This document shows positions 1-7,301 of a DNA stretch of 20,725 bases, piece after piece (position 1 is the stretch's first letter; each line of letters opens with the position of its first letter). Position numbers and translations under genes: made by a program. This DNA comes from Mageeibacillus sp. UBA1243 (GTDB taxonomy: Bacteria > Bacillota > Clostridia > UBA1212): NCBI GenBank assembly GCA_002308595.1, contig DBWH01000051.1, forward strand, positions 1 to 20,725, in the 5' to 3' direction. Below the pieces are notes generated by a model. The model was given only the letters and a program-made list of their open reading frames with translations. It searched no databases and was not told where the DNA came from.

Positions 1-144
1 GTACATCATCGGGTTTGTTCACGAAACAATAGCTTCAAAATCGCTGGCTTAAGCAAGTCGGGGTCGCGCACGAAAAAAATAACTCAAAAATCAAGGGAAA
101 AGGCGCTTATAAAAATTAGACGAAAACGGCAAGAGGACAACTAA

Positions 145-633
145 ATGACTGATTACAAAGAACTTTTTGAACAGGCCAAGGCGCTCTGCGAGGGCGGCGT
201 CTGGAGCATTTCGGCATACGCCAATGTCTCCTCGCTCCTCTTCGGAAACATGGAGCGCGTCAGCTGGGCGGGGTTTTACCTTGCCGGGAGCGCCGTTGAC
301 AAGGCTCCCGCGCAGCCGGAAAACGACAGACTGCTCCTCGGACCCTTCTGCGGAAAGCCTGCATGCATAGTGATACCTTTCGGCAAGGGCGTCTGCGGCA
401 CCGCCGCGGCTAAAAAAGAGACGGTTGTCGTAGAAGACGTTGAATGCTTCCCGGGGCACATTGCGTGCGACCCTGACAGCAGGTCGGAGATCGTTGTCCC
501 GCTGATCGCGGGCGGCAGGTGCATCGGCGTGCTTGACATTGACAGCAACGAAAAGGGCAGGTTCGGCGAGGCCGACAGGGAAGGTCTTGAGGCGATCTGC
601 AGGATGCTTGAGAAGACTGTTTCGGAGAGTTGA
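145..633 (+). CDS. msrC: free methionine-(R)-sulfoxide reductase (fRMsr), GAF-domain enzyme
   Basis: This 162-residue protein is a single GAF domain, the normal size for fRMsr, which reduces free L-methionine-(R)-sulfoxide in the cytoplasm using thioredoxin. All three cysteines that define the family are visible: Cys74 in GKPAC, Cys84 in GKGVCGTA and Cys108 in GHIACD, followed by the usual SEIVVPL strand and GVLDIDS. This cysteine set separates it from signalling GAF domains. The ATG at 145 is preceded by AAGAGGA at 131-137, seven bases upstream. msrA starts three bases after the stop, so the two sulfoxide reductases are co-translated: one handles the free R epimer, the other the S epimer. 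No convincing promoter was found in the 144 bases upstream. The family assignment is firm; the symbol follows E. coli usage. Confidence 0.93.
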   Translation: MTDYKELFEQAKALCEGGVWSISAYANVSSLLFGNMERVSWAGFYLAGSAVDKAPAQPENDRLLLGPFCGKPACIVIPFGKGVCGTAAAKKETVVVEDVECFPGHIACDPDSRSEIVVPLIAGGRCIGVLDIDSNEKGRFGEADREGLEAICRMLEKTVSES

Positions 634-636
634 GAT

Positions 637-1134
637 ATGAAGGAAGCGTATTTTGCGGGCGGGTGCTTTTGGTGCATTGGCGGTTTCTTTGAGCAGATGG
701 AGGGCGTTTTGTCGGTCACGAGCGGTTATTCCGGCGGCGACGAGGATGCCCCGAGCTACGAGGACGTGAAGGCGCAGAGGACGGGGCACCGCGAGACAAT
801 TAAGATTGAGTACGACGAGAGCAAGATCGGGTACAGGGAGCTGCTTGACTTTTTTGCGGCGAACGTTGACCCGTTTGACGGCGGCGGTCAGTTTATTGAC
901 AGAGGGCGGTCGTATACATTGGCGGTTTACTACACGGACGGCGCGCAGAAAAAGGACGCGCAGGAGGTCGTGAAGAGGATAGAAGATGAGTCGGGACGCG
1001 AGGTTTTCATTGCCGTGGAGCCGTTTAAGAGCTTTTTCGAGGCCGAAAACCACCACCAGCACTACAGTTTGAGACACCCGGAGGAGTTCGAGAAGGAGCT
1101 CGTTGAGTCGGGAAGAAAAGAGGAAAAGAAATGA
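637..1134 (+). CDS. msrA: peptide-methionine (S)-S-oxide reductase MsrA
   Basis: The 165-residue protein carries the MsrA hallmark GGCFWC at residues 8-13, with Cys10 as the catalytic nucleophile. Later segments are also typical: SGYSGG, a TGHRET segment, the DPFDGGGQFIDRG region and AENHHQHY near the C-terminus. MsrA reduces methionine-(S)-sulfoxide in proteins and free methionine. The only cysteines are Cys10 and Cys13, so Cys13 or thioredoxin itself must resolve the sulfenic intermediate; no C-terminal recycling cysteines and no fused MsrB domain are present. GGAGAG at 624-629 precedes the ATG. The stop codon overlaps the start of pepT in an ATGA arrangement, so translation is coupled. It lies directly behind the free-R-sulfoxide reductase, making a two-gene methionine repair unit. 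Confidence 0.95.
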   Translation: MKEAYFAGGCFWCIGGFFEQMEGVLSVTSGYSGGDEDAPSYEDVKAQRTGHRETIKIEYDESKIGYRELLDFFAANVDPFDGGGQFIDRGRSYTLAVYYTDGAQKKDAQEVVKRIEDESGREVFIAVEPFKSFFEAENHHQHYSLRHPEEFEKELVESGRKEEKK

Positions 1135-2351
1135 ACGTTGTTGAGAGATTTCTGGGTTACGTGAGAATGTACACGACAAGCGACGAGGACAGCCCTAAGA
1201 CGCCTTCGACTGAGAGGCAGTTTGCGCTTGCCGACAAACTTGTGAGAGAGCTTAAGGAAATCGGCGTTGAGGACGCGGAGAGGGATGAGCTTTGCTACGT
1301 TTACGGCCACATACCTGCGACAAAAGGTTGCGAAAATGCGCCTGCGATAGGATTCATTGCCCACATGGACACCGCACCTGATTTTTCGGGCGAGGGAGTA
1401 AATCCGCAAATTATCGGGAATTATGACGGCTCGGACGTTAAGCTCGGAACGTCGGGCAGAGTGCTTGCGCACAAGGATTTTCCGCACCTTAAGAACCTGA
1501 AGGGAAAGAGTCTGATCGTTACGGACGGAAGGACGCTCCTTGGCGGTGACGACAAGGCGGGCTGCGCTGAAATTGTTGCGGCTGCGGCTGAGCTCATCGA
1601 AAGCGGCATGCCCCACGGCAAAATCTGCATCGGCTTTACACCTGACGAGGAAATCGGGCGCAGCGCGGACTGCTTCTCGGTCGAGAGGTTCGGCGCAAAG
1701 TTTGCCTACACTGTTGACGGAGGCCCCGTAAACGAGGTCGAGTTTGAGACTTTCAATGCCGCCAAGGCGATTTTCGAAATCAGCGGCTTCAACGTTCACC
1801 CCGGATCCGCCAAGGACATCATGATCAACGCCCAGCTTGTCGCAATGGAGATTGACGCCAACCTCCCCAAGGGCGAGACCCCGCGCGACACGAGCGGTTA
1901 CGAGGGCTTCTACCACCTCTGCCACATGGAGGGCGACGTCGAAAAGGCGACACTTTACTACATCATCAGGGACCACGACAACGAAAAGTTTGCCCTGAGA
2001 AAAGCCATGATGCAGTCCATCGCGAGAAAGATGAACGCCAAGTACGGCGAGGGCACCGTTAAAGTCACCGTCACCGACCAGTACAGGAACATGTCGGAAA
2101 TTATCAGGGAGAACTTCCATCTTGTCGCCAATGCAACAGCGGCCATCAAAGACCTCGGCCTCGACCCTCGAACAGAGCCTGTAAGAGGCGGAACCGACGG
2201 CGCAAGGCTTTCGTTCATGGGTCTTCCCTGCCCGAATCTCGGCACGGGAACTTATGCTATGCACGGCCCCTACGAGCACACATGCATCGAGGAAATGGAA
2301 GCTTCCGTGAAGGTAATTCTCGGAATTATAGGAAAATACGCAAAGGGTTAA
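1131..2351 (+). CDS. pepT: peptidase T (tripeptide aminopeptidase), M20B family
   Basis: This 406-residue protein matches PepT in length and motif order. Metal ligands expected for the dinuclear zinc site are present: His78 in HMDTAPD with Asp80, Asp140 in LGGDDKAG, Glu173-Glu174 in PDEEIG, Asp196 in YTVDGG, and a C-terminal His near residue 378 in MHGPYEH. The enzyme removes N-terminal residues from tripeptides in the cytoplasm, supplying amino acids from peptides. It overlaps msrA by four bases (ATGA) and is followed one base later by the dusB-like gene, so it sits in the middle of a tightly packed operon. Methionine repair and peptide turnover are plausibly grouped as protein maintenance, but that grouping is inference. 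Confidence 0.95.
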   Translation: MNVVERFLGYVRMYTTSDEDSPKTPSTERQFALADKLVRELKEIGVEDAERDELCYVYGHIPATKGCENAPAIGFIAHMDTAPDFSGEGVNPQIIGNYDGSDVKLGTSGRVLAHKDFPHLKNLKGKSLIVTDGRTLLGGDDKAGCAEIVAAAAELIESGMPHGKICIGFTPDEEIGRSADCFSVERFGAKFAYTVDGGPVNEVEFETFNAAKAIFEISGFNVHPGSAKDIMINAQLVAMEIDANLPKGETPRDTSGYEGFYHLCHMEGDVEKATLYYIIRDHDNEKFALRKAMMQSIARKMNAKYGEGTVKVTVTDQYRNMSEIIRENFHLVANATAAIKDLGLDPRTEPVRGGTDGARLSFMGLPCPNLGTGTYAMHGPYEHTCIEEMEASVKVILGIIGKYAKG

Positions 2352-2352
2352 A

Positions 2353-3318
2353 TTGGACGGCGGTTTTATTCACGAACTCAATATAGGAGGCGTAAAGCTT
2401 AAGAACAACGTGCTTCTGGCGCCCCTTGCCGGTGTCGCCGACAGCGCCTTCAGGACGGTCTGCATGGAGATGGGGGCCGGCCTGTGCTACTCGGAAATGA
2501 TAAGCGCCAAGGGTCTTCACTACGGGAGCGAAGGGAGCAGGAGGCTTGCGTACCACACGGCGGCTGAAAATCCTTTTGCGGTCCAGATTTTCGGACGGGA
2601 CCCTGACCTTATGGCTGACGCGGCCGAGTATTTCGTTAAGGAGTATGGCGCCGGCATAATCGACATCAACATGGGCTGCCCCGTGCCGAAAGTCTGCGGC
2701 AACCGCGAGGGAAGCTTTCTTATGACCGAGCCTGACGTTGCCGGCAGCATCGTCAAAGCCGTATCGTCAAGGGCAGGCGTCCCCGTCACGGTCAAAATGC
2801 GCCGCGGCTACAAAAAGGAAATCGAGTGCGCTCCCGAAATCGCCAAGGTCTGCGAGCTTGCAGGAGCCGCGGCCGTCACAGTCCACGGCAGGTTCAGGGA
2901 CCAGATGTATTCGGGCAGGAGCGACATTGGCGTCATCAAAAGGGTCAAAGACGCTGTGAGCATCCCTGTCATCGCAAGCGGCGACGTGTGCTCCCGCGAG
3001 GACGCTGAAACGGTTATAAAAGAGATCGGCTGCGACGGTGTGATGATCGGAAGAGGCGCGCTCGGAAACCCCTGGATTTTCAGGTCGATACTTGAAGGCT
3101 CGGAGATTGTCCCGACGTCCGAAATGATCAGGAACACGGCAATGCGCCAGCTCGACCTCGAAATCGCCGAGAAGGGCGAGGCTGTGGCGGTGCGCGAGAT
3201 GAAGAAGCACTTTGCCTGGTACATGAAGGGCAGAAAGAACGCGGCGGCTCTTCGGAACATGGCTTTTACCGCGGAAAGCGTTGCCGAATTCATTGAACTC
3301 GTCAATTCCCTTGACTGA
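2353..3318 (+). CDS. dusB: tRNA-dihydrouridine synthase, DusB-type
   Basis: The 321-residue protein is a flavin TIM-barrel followed by a short helical domain. It reduces uridines in the tRNA D-loop using FMN and NADPH. The N-terminus has the family LAPLAGVAD segment, the active-site motif DINMGCP places the catalytic acid Cys109, and FMN-phosphate binding is indicated by VTVHGR, IASGDV and DGVMIGRGALGNPW. The TTG start one base after the pepT stop is supported by AAAGGG six to eleven bases upstream; no in-frame ATG lies nearby. It is the last gene of the operon and is followed by two intrinsic terminators. Dus subfamilies are hard to separate by eye; DusB is chosen from the GCPVPKV context and length. 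Confidence 0.88.
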   Translation: MDGGFIHELNIGGVKLKNNVLLAPLAGVADSAFRTVCMEMGAGLCYSEMISAKGLHYGSEGSRRLAYHTAAENPFAVQIFGRDPDLMADAAEYFVKEYGAGIIDINMGCPVPKVCGNREGSFLMTEPDVAGSIVKAVSSRAGVPVTVKMRRGYKKEIECAPEIAKVCELAGAAAVTVHGRFRDQMYSGRSDIGVIKRVKDAVSIPVIASGDVCSREDAETVIKEIGCDGVMIGRGALGNPWIFRSILEGSEIVPTSEMIRNTAMRQLDLEIAEKGEAVAVREMKKHFAWYMKGRKNAAALRNMAFTAESVAEFIELVNSLD

Positions 3319-3347
3319 AAAACGTCTCACAGTTTAACGTTTAACTG

Positions 3348-3374
3348 CCGTGCGCATGTGCCGCACGGTTTTTT
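3348..3374 (+). terminator. intrinsic terminator of the msr-pepT-dusB operon
   Basis: A perfect seven-base-pair stem, CCGTGCG at 3348-3354 with CGCACGG at 3362-3368 and a seven-base loop, is followed directly by six T residues. It lies 30 bases after the dusB-like stop. Confidence 0.9.
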
Positions 3375-3403
3375 ATTTCCGACCCGTGCGGAAATATTTT
3401 TTT
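3374..3403 (+). terminator. second intrinsic terminator, immediately downstream
   Basis: TATTTCCG at 3374-3381 pairs with CGGAAATA at 3389-3396 (eight base pairs, seven-base loop), then seven T residues. Its loop repeats the CCGTGCG of the first terminator, so the two hairpins may compete or act as a backup. It is less G+C rich than the first. Confidence 0.65.
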
Positions 3404-3479
3404 GCTTTTTTCAGGGCAAAATGTCTTGTAAAATATGAACACGCCAATGAATTTCACACCGCACGGGAGGGGGGCTTTA

Positions 3480-3494
3480 ATGAAGCTTGTTTGA
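3480..3494 (+). other. four-codon ORF (MKLV) overlapping the helicase start
   Basis: An ATG at 3480 sits at good spacing behind a strong Shine-Dalgarno sequence (GGGAGGGGGG, 3465-3474) but terminates after four codons with a TGA that overlaps the helicase reading frame. The helicase itself must begin at TTG 3487 in another frame. This is either a translationally coupled mini-leader or the mark of a one-base sequencing or assembly error at the helicase start. Confidence 0.45.
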
Positions 3495-5238
3495 GGAAAA
3501 ACTGAGTGACGAAATTGCAAAGCTTACAAAGGACCAGCTCGCCGCCGTCATGCACGGCGAGGGCGGCGCGCTTTGCATAGCAGGCCCCGGCAGCGGTAAG
3601 ACGAGGGTCATCTCCCTTCGCGCCGCAAGACTCTGGAGCATATGCGAAAATGACCCCGGAGGCTGCGAAGGGGCTGTCCTGACACTTTCGTTCAACAGGC
3701 CGGCGTGCGACGAGATGAAGTCAAGGGGTCTTGATTTCATAAAGAAAATGGGCGGAAAAGACACCGTGAAAACGGCTTCTTTTTACACCGTGCATGCCTA
3801 CTGCCTGAAGCTCCTCAAAGAATACTTTCGCGAGGTCGGCGTCAGTCTTCCGAAGGTGCTCGGACCGGAGGATTCCTCCGGAATTATCGAGAAGATTTAC
3901 GCAAAGATTTCGGGCGGCACTCTGCTCCCTCAGGACGAAATGAAGAGACTTAAGTCGTTTGTCCTTACCGAAAAAGGCACGCCTGACTTTGATTTCGTGG
4001 GTCTTGACGGAGAGACCGCGATAAGTGTATTGCGCGAGTATGAGAAGAAAAAGCAGGAGCTCTGCGCTCTTGACTTTGGCGATATGCTGGCGCTTTCGCT
4101 TAAGTATCTGAGAAAGGACTGCCGGCTGCGCGAGAAAGCGAGGAAGGCTTTTCGGTTCACTCAGGTTGACGAGGCGCAGGACCTTTCGGAAGTGCAGGCG
4201 GAGATCATACGGCTCATATCTAACGGCAATGTGTTTTACGTTGCCGATGACGACCAGTCAATCTACGGGTTCAGGGGCGCGACTCCCGGCATGGTAAAAT
4301 CGCTCGGGCAAAACGACCCTGAGTTCAGAACGTATAAGCTGGAGAAGAATTTCAGGTCGGGAGGAAACATTGTCGGCGTCTCTTCGTGGTTCATAAGGGC
4401 AAACAGTGACCGCTTCTCAAAAAAGATTTCGGCCGCAAGGAACACCTCCGGAAAGGTGCTTGTGAGGTATTTCGGAGACGTTGATTCGCAGGCGGCTTTC
4501 TGTGTGAATTTGCTTAAAAGAAGGGCAAAACAGGGGAGAACCGCGTGCGTTCTTTACAGGAACAACGTGAGCGCCATGCCCGTGCTTGCAAAGCTCTATT
4601 TTGAGGCTTTAAAGGAGAAAAGAACGGACGGCTCTGCTGACGGGAGGCTGCTTCTGTGCCCGCAGGTCAGAGGCGACAGGATGCTTTTTTCGGACCTTGA
4701 GTACCTGAAAAAGCTCCACAAAAAGATAAAGTCGTGCGAGGATGAGAGCAGTTTGAGCGCATCTTTCTTTTCGGCTGCCCCGCTCCCGTATGACATCTAC
4801 AGGAGGCTTAAGAGAGAGAAGATTGTCGATCTTGTTGTCGGCGAGTCCTTTGGCGGCAGGCGGCCGTTTCTCAGGGGCGCTGCGGCTTCGGCGTGCGAAA
4901 CCATCGTGAAAAAGGCAAGGTGCGCGGATGATCTTCTGCGGCTTGCGGGTGAGATTGACGGGTTCTGCAGCGGCGAAAACGGGGGCCTTGTAAGTCTGAG
5001 CACGGTCCACTCCGCTAAAGGTCTCGAGTTTGACACGGTCGTTATCATCGACTGCGTTGACGGCGAGTTTCCCTTTGGCGATCCCAAAAAGGACGAGCAG
5101 CTTTTCGAGGAGAGGCGGCTCATGTACGTCGCGCTCACAAGAGCCGAGAACGAGGCGGTCGTGACATACCCCGGAAGGTGCGGCGGCAGAGAGCTTACGG
5201 CAAGCCGTTTCATCGAAGAAATCACGGGCGATATGTGA
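3487..5238 (+). CDS. UvrD/PcrA-like superfamily 1A DNA helicase, compact form
   Basis: All SF1A helicase motifs are present in order: Q motif around LTKDQLAAV, motif I AGPGSGKT (32-39), TVHAYCLKLL, motif II VDEAQD (227-232), motif III ADDDQSIYGFRG (from about 253), motif IV LEKNFRS, motif V TVHSAKGLEFD (about 506-516) and motif VI LMYVALTRA (545-553). It is therefore an ATP-driven 3'-5' DNA translocase. At 583 residues it is clearly shorter than typical UvrD or PcrA (roughly 720-750): the 2B-equivalent region is reduced and the C-terminal tail after motif VI is almost absent. The start is TTG, with the Shine-Dalgarno sequence better spaced for an upstream ATG at 3480. It forms a single-gene unit between the dusB terminators and the ftsQ promoter. 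Its precise role (repair, conflict resolution) cannot be told from sequence. Confidence 0.88.
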   Translation: MFEEKLSDEIAKLTKDQLAAVMHGEGGALCIAGPGSGKTRVISLRAARLWSICENDPGGCEGAVLTLSFNRPACDEMKSRGLDFIKKMGGKDTVKTASFYTVHAYCLKLLKEYFREVGVSLPKVLGPEDSSGIIEKIYAKISGGTLLPQDEMKRLKSFVLTEKGTPDFDFVGLDGETAISVLREYEKKKQELCALDFGDMLALSLKYLRKDCRLREKARKAFRFTQVDEAQDLSEVQAEIIRLISNGNVFYVADDDQSIYGFRGATPGMVKSLGQNDPEFRTYKLEKNFRSGGNIVGVSSWFIRANSDRFSKKISAARNTSGKVLVRYFGDVDSQAAFCVNLLKRRAKQGRTACVLYRNNVSAMPVLAKLYFEALKEKRTDGSADGRLLLCPQVRGDRMLFSDLEYLKKLHKKIKSCEDESSLSASFFSAAPLPYDIYRRLKREKIVDLVVGESFGGRRPFLRGAAASACETIVKKARCADDLLRLAGEIDGFCSGENGGLVSLSTVHSAKGLEFDTVVIIDCVDGEFPFGDPKKDEQLFEERRLMYVALTRAENEAVVTYPGRCGGRELTASRFIEEITGDM

Positions 5239-5258
5239 GAAAACGGGGCCTGTTGTCG

Positions 5259-5287
5259 TTGACTTTGGCGCTGTCAGATGTTACAAT
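5259..5287 (+). promoter_or_regulatory. sigma-A-type promoter for ftsQ
   Basis: TTGACT (5259-5264) and TACAAT (5282-5287) are separated by exactly 17 bases. Transcription would start near 5294, about 42 bases before the GTG of the FtsQ-like gene. Confidence 0.8.
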
Positions 5288-5309
5288 GAGTTTTGTTGAA
5301 CTGCTTACA

Positions 5310-5328
5310 AAAGAGAAAGCTGCTCTTT
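5310..5328 (+). promoter_or_regulatory. leader hairpin just before the ftsQ start
   Basis: AAAGAG (5310-5315) and CTCTTT (5323-5328) form a six-base-pair stem with a seven-base loop, ending seven bases before the GTG start. No ordinary Shine-Dalgarno sequence is seen here. A similar AAGAG/CTCTT hairpin lies in the ftsZ1 leader. Function is unknown. Confidence 0.4.
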
Positions 5329-5335
5329 CTTAAAA

Positions 5336-7024
5336 GTGCGGACAAAAGACATGTACGGAGACAAGGTAGTTACAAAAAAACAGGAGAAGGACAGGAAGGA
5401 AAAAAGACGCCGTGCCATTAAAAGAACGGTGCTTATTCTGCTTGCTCTCGCTGTGGTCGTCACGGTCGCTCTGACCGCTTATTTTATTTCAAAACCGTTC
5501 AAGATTTCCGCACTGAGATTCGTTTCAGAAGACCCGAGATTTGAAGCTGACGCGAGACCTATTGTCGAGGAGTACCTCGGCAAAAACGCGCTTGAGATTG
5601 CGATGAAGAGCGGGGGATTCACGGGCATCAAGGACTTTTTCTCCGGGAAAATGCGGGCAATCGAGAAGGAACTGTCGTTTCTCCTGCCGCAGTACAAAAA
5701 TATCACCGTAAAATTTGAAAAGAACAGGATACTCAAGGTGAGCGGGGAGCCGCGCGGCTCTTACGTGCTTCTTTACGAGGACGGCGAGGTGATCGTGACC
5801 GACAGAGCGGGCACGGTTGTTGTCGTGTGCGAGCGCGATAATCTTGCCGAGATGACCGGAAATCTCACGGACGTTCAGGTCGACGGACCTGTGGTGAGCG
5901 GACTTGACATCACGGAATATTCCCCGGGCACCAAGGTGGCCTACAGCGCCGACGTGCAGTGGAAGTACGTGATGGGCATCTATTATGCGATCCTCTCGGA
6001 CGATGCGCTTGCCGCCAATGTCACATACATCTACCTGCCGAGCATCAAAAACGCCTACTTTTACTGCAAAAACTCGGTTGTGGTCAAGGTCGGGAGCACG
6101 GCCGACGACGAGGCCCTTTACTCAAAGCTTGAGAGGCTGTCGGCAATATTCCGCAGCGGAAACGAGCTTATCCACAACGGAACCATAACGCTTTCAGACG
6201 TTGCAAGCGACGTTTTCAAGCCGGACGCGGAAAACCCCAACCCGGATCCGACACCGACGCCCGTTGAAGTGACTGCGGCGCCGCCCGACACTTCGCCGAC
6301 GCCTACTCCTACGGCGGCGCCGTCCGAAACCCCGACCGTTACAACGCCTACACCGACAAATGCCCCGACAGCGACTCCGACAGGGGCGCCTTCGGTTACA
6401 CCTACGCCTACACCGGCAGTGACGCCCACTCCTACGCCGACGTCCGTGCCGACACCGACACCGACTCCGACGGAGACACCTGAAGGCGGAGAAACTCCGA
6501 CTCCTACGGCGACACCTGACGAAGGCGGCGAATCACCCACGCCCACTCCGACTGAAACGCCCGAGGGCGGCGAGTCACCGACTCCGACACCCACACCGGA
6601 TGAAGGCGGAGAGTCACCTACACCCACACCGACTCCCACACCTACACCGGACGAAGGCGGCGAATCACCTACACCTACACCGACTCCTACGGCGACACCT
6701 GATGAAGGCGGCGAATCGCCTACACCTACACCGACTCCCACACCCACACCGGACGAAGGCGGCGAATCACCTACACCGACACCGACCCCGACTCCTACAC
6801 CTACGCCGGATGAGGGCGGCGAATCACCTACACCTACTCCGACTCCTACACCTACGCCGGATGAAGGCGGCGAATCGCCCACACCTACTCCGACTCCTAC
6901 ACCTACGCCGGACGAGGGCGGCGAGTCACCCACGCCTACTCCGACGCCTACACCGACACCGGACGAGGGCGGCGAGTCACCCACACCTACCCCGACTCCT
7001 ACGCCTACGCCGGAAGAAGAGTGA
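5336..7024 (+). CDS. ftsQ: FtsQ/DivIB-like division protein with long Pro-Thr repeat tail
   Basis: The first 300 residues look like FtsQ/DivIB: a basic cytoplasmic tail (about 1-30), one transmembrane helix (about 31-51), a POTRA-like segment beginning [14 protein letters not shown], and a beta-rich domain ending in a [12 protein letters not shown]...NGTITLSD stretch typical of the family end. FtsQ/DivIB is a bitopic divisome scaffold. The last 260 or so residues are low-complexity Pro-Thr with eleven Gly-Gly-Glu modules; FtsQ proteins normally end near residue 260-300. Placement directly before ftsA and two ftsZ genes supports the assignment. The GTG at 5336 gives the longest frame, but neither it nor the ATG at 5351 has a clear Shine-Dalgarno sequence, so the start is uncertain. 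The tail would lie outside the membrane, perhaps reaching into or through the wall (inference). Confidence 0.78.
   Translation: MRTKDMYGDKVVTKKQEKDRKEKRRRAIKRTVLILLALAVVVTVALTAYFISKPFKISALRFVSEDPRFEADARPIVEEYLGKNALEIAMKSGGFTGIKDFFSGKMRAIEKELSFLLPQYKNITVKFEKNRILKVSGEPRGSYVLLYEDGEVIVTDRAGTVVVVCERDNLAEMTGNLTDVQVDGPVVSGLDITEYSPGTKVAYSADVQWKYVMGIYYAILSDDALAANVTYIYLPSIKNAYFYCKNSVVVKVGSTADDEALYSKLERLSAIFRSGNELIHNGTITLSDVASDVFKPDAENPNPDPTPTPVEVTAAPPDTSPTPTPTAAPSETPTVTTPTPTNAPTATPTGAPSVTPTPTPAVTPTPTPTSVPTPTPTPTETPEGGETPTPTATPDEGGESPTPTPTETPEGGESPTPTPTPDEGGESPTPTPTPTPTPDEGGESPTPTPTPTATPDEGGESPTPTPTPTPTPDEGGESPTPTPTPTPTPTPDEGGESPTPTPTPTPTPDEGGESPTPTPTPTPTPDEGGESPTPTPTPTPTPDEGGESPTPTPTPTPTPEEE
6482..7012 (+). 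repeat. in-frame tandem repeat encoding DEGGES(PT)n P modules
   Basis: Eleven modules centred on GGE occur in the FtsQ-like tail. Seven of them are 17 or 19 residues (51 or 57 bp), with unit [17 protein letters not shown]. The first three are shorter and more divergent (for example [12 protein letters not shown]), while the last four are identical at protein level. Synonymous third-position differences (cct/ccc/ccg, aca/acg/act) vary between units, so the array is not only very recent slippage. A less ordered Pro-Thr region precedes it from about 6229. Long open frames on the opposite strand are by-products of the repeat. Confidence 0.95.
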
Positions 7025-7111
7025 GCCCCGCGCGATAAGGCTGTTAGGCTGATTCGGACGGAAAAAGGGCTTTAGATGCGCAAAACAGAGGCAAATGGGG
7101 CTTGTTGCCTA

Positions 7112-7140
7112 TTGAAAAAGCTCTCTATTTTTAATATTAT
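7112..7140 (+). promoter_or_regulatory. sigma-A-type promoter for ftsA
   Basis: TTGAAA (7112-7117) and TATTAT (7135-7140) are separated by exactly 17 bases. An imperfect inverted repeat, GGCAA (7090-7094) and TTGCC (7105-7109), abuts the -35 box and could be an operator. Transcription from here leaves a leader of about 155 bases. Confidence 0.75.
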
Positions 7141-7301
7141 ATATTTTTGACAAAGTGCCTCAAATTCAGCCGGACGTCTGTGCGCCCGGTGAAACTTGTT
7201 TCATTGGCGGCAGGGAAGCCTGCCTGAGGAAGCAGGATTGGATTGAGGAAAAACGGAACGCCGGCAGGACCGGTATTTCGGGAACGATTGGAGATTTGGT
7301 A
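7141..7301 (+). promoter_or_regulatory. long ftsA leader with competing hairpins
   Basis: The reading frame of ftsA stays open upstream to a GTG at 7155, but this part lacks a Shine-Dalgarno sequence and does not resemble FtsA, so it is read as untranslated leader. GGCAGG (7209-7214) can pair with CCTGCC (7219-7224) across a GAAG tetraloop, while GCAGG at 7232-7236 and GGCAGG at 7263-7268 compete for the same partner. No known riboswitch was recognised. Confidence 0.35.

Noticed and set aside
91..1179. 362-codon - strand frame over the msr genes
   Set aside because: It overlaps two genes with firm motifs and shows no family features.
1062..2279. 405-codon - strand frame opposite pepT
   Set aside because: It is a shadow of pepT, which has all its metal ligands on the + strand.
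6118..6984. 288-codon - strand frame rich in [13 protein letters not shown]
   Set aside because: It is the complement of the Pro-Thr repeat in the FtsQ-like tail; repeat composition keeps the frame free of stops and there is no start context.
6482..7012. CRISPR-like regular repeat array
   Set aside because: The repeats are in frame and low-complexity, with no unique spacers; they encode protein modules.
7155..7301. N-terminal extension of FtsA from GTG 7155
   Set aside because: It has no Shine-Dalgarno sequence and no FtsA similarity, while ATG 7302 has GGAG at eight bases and begins the homology.
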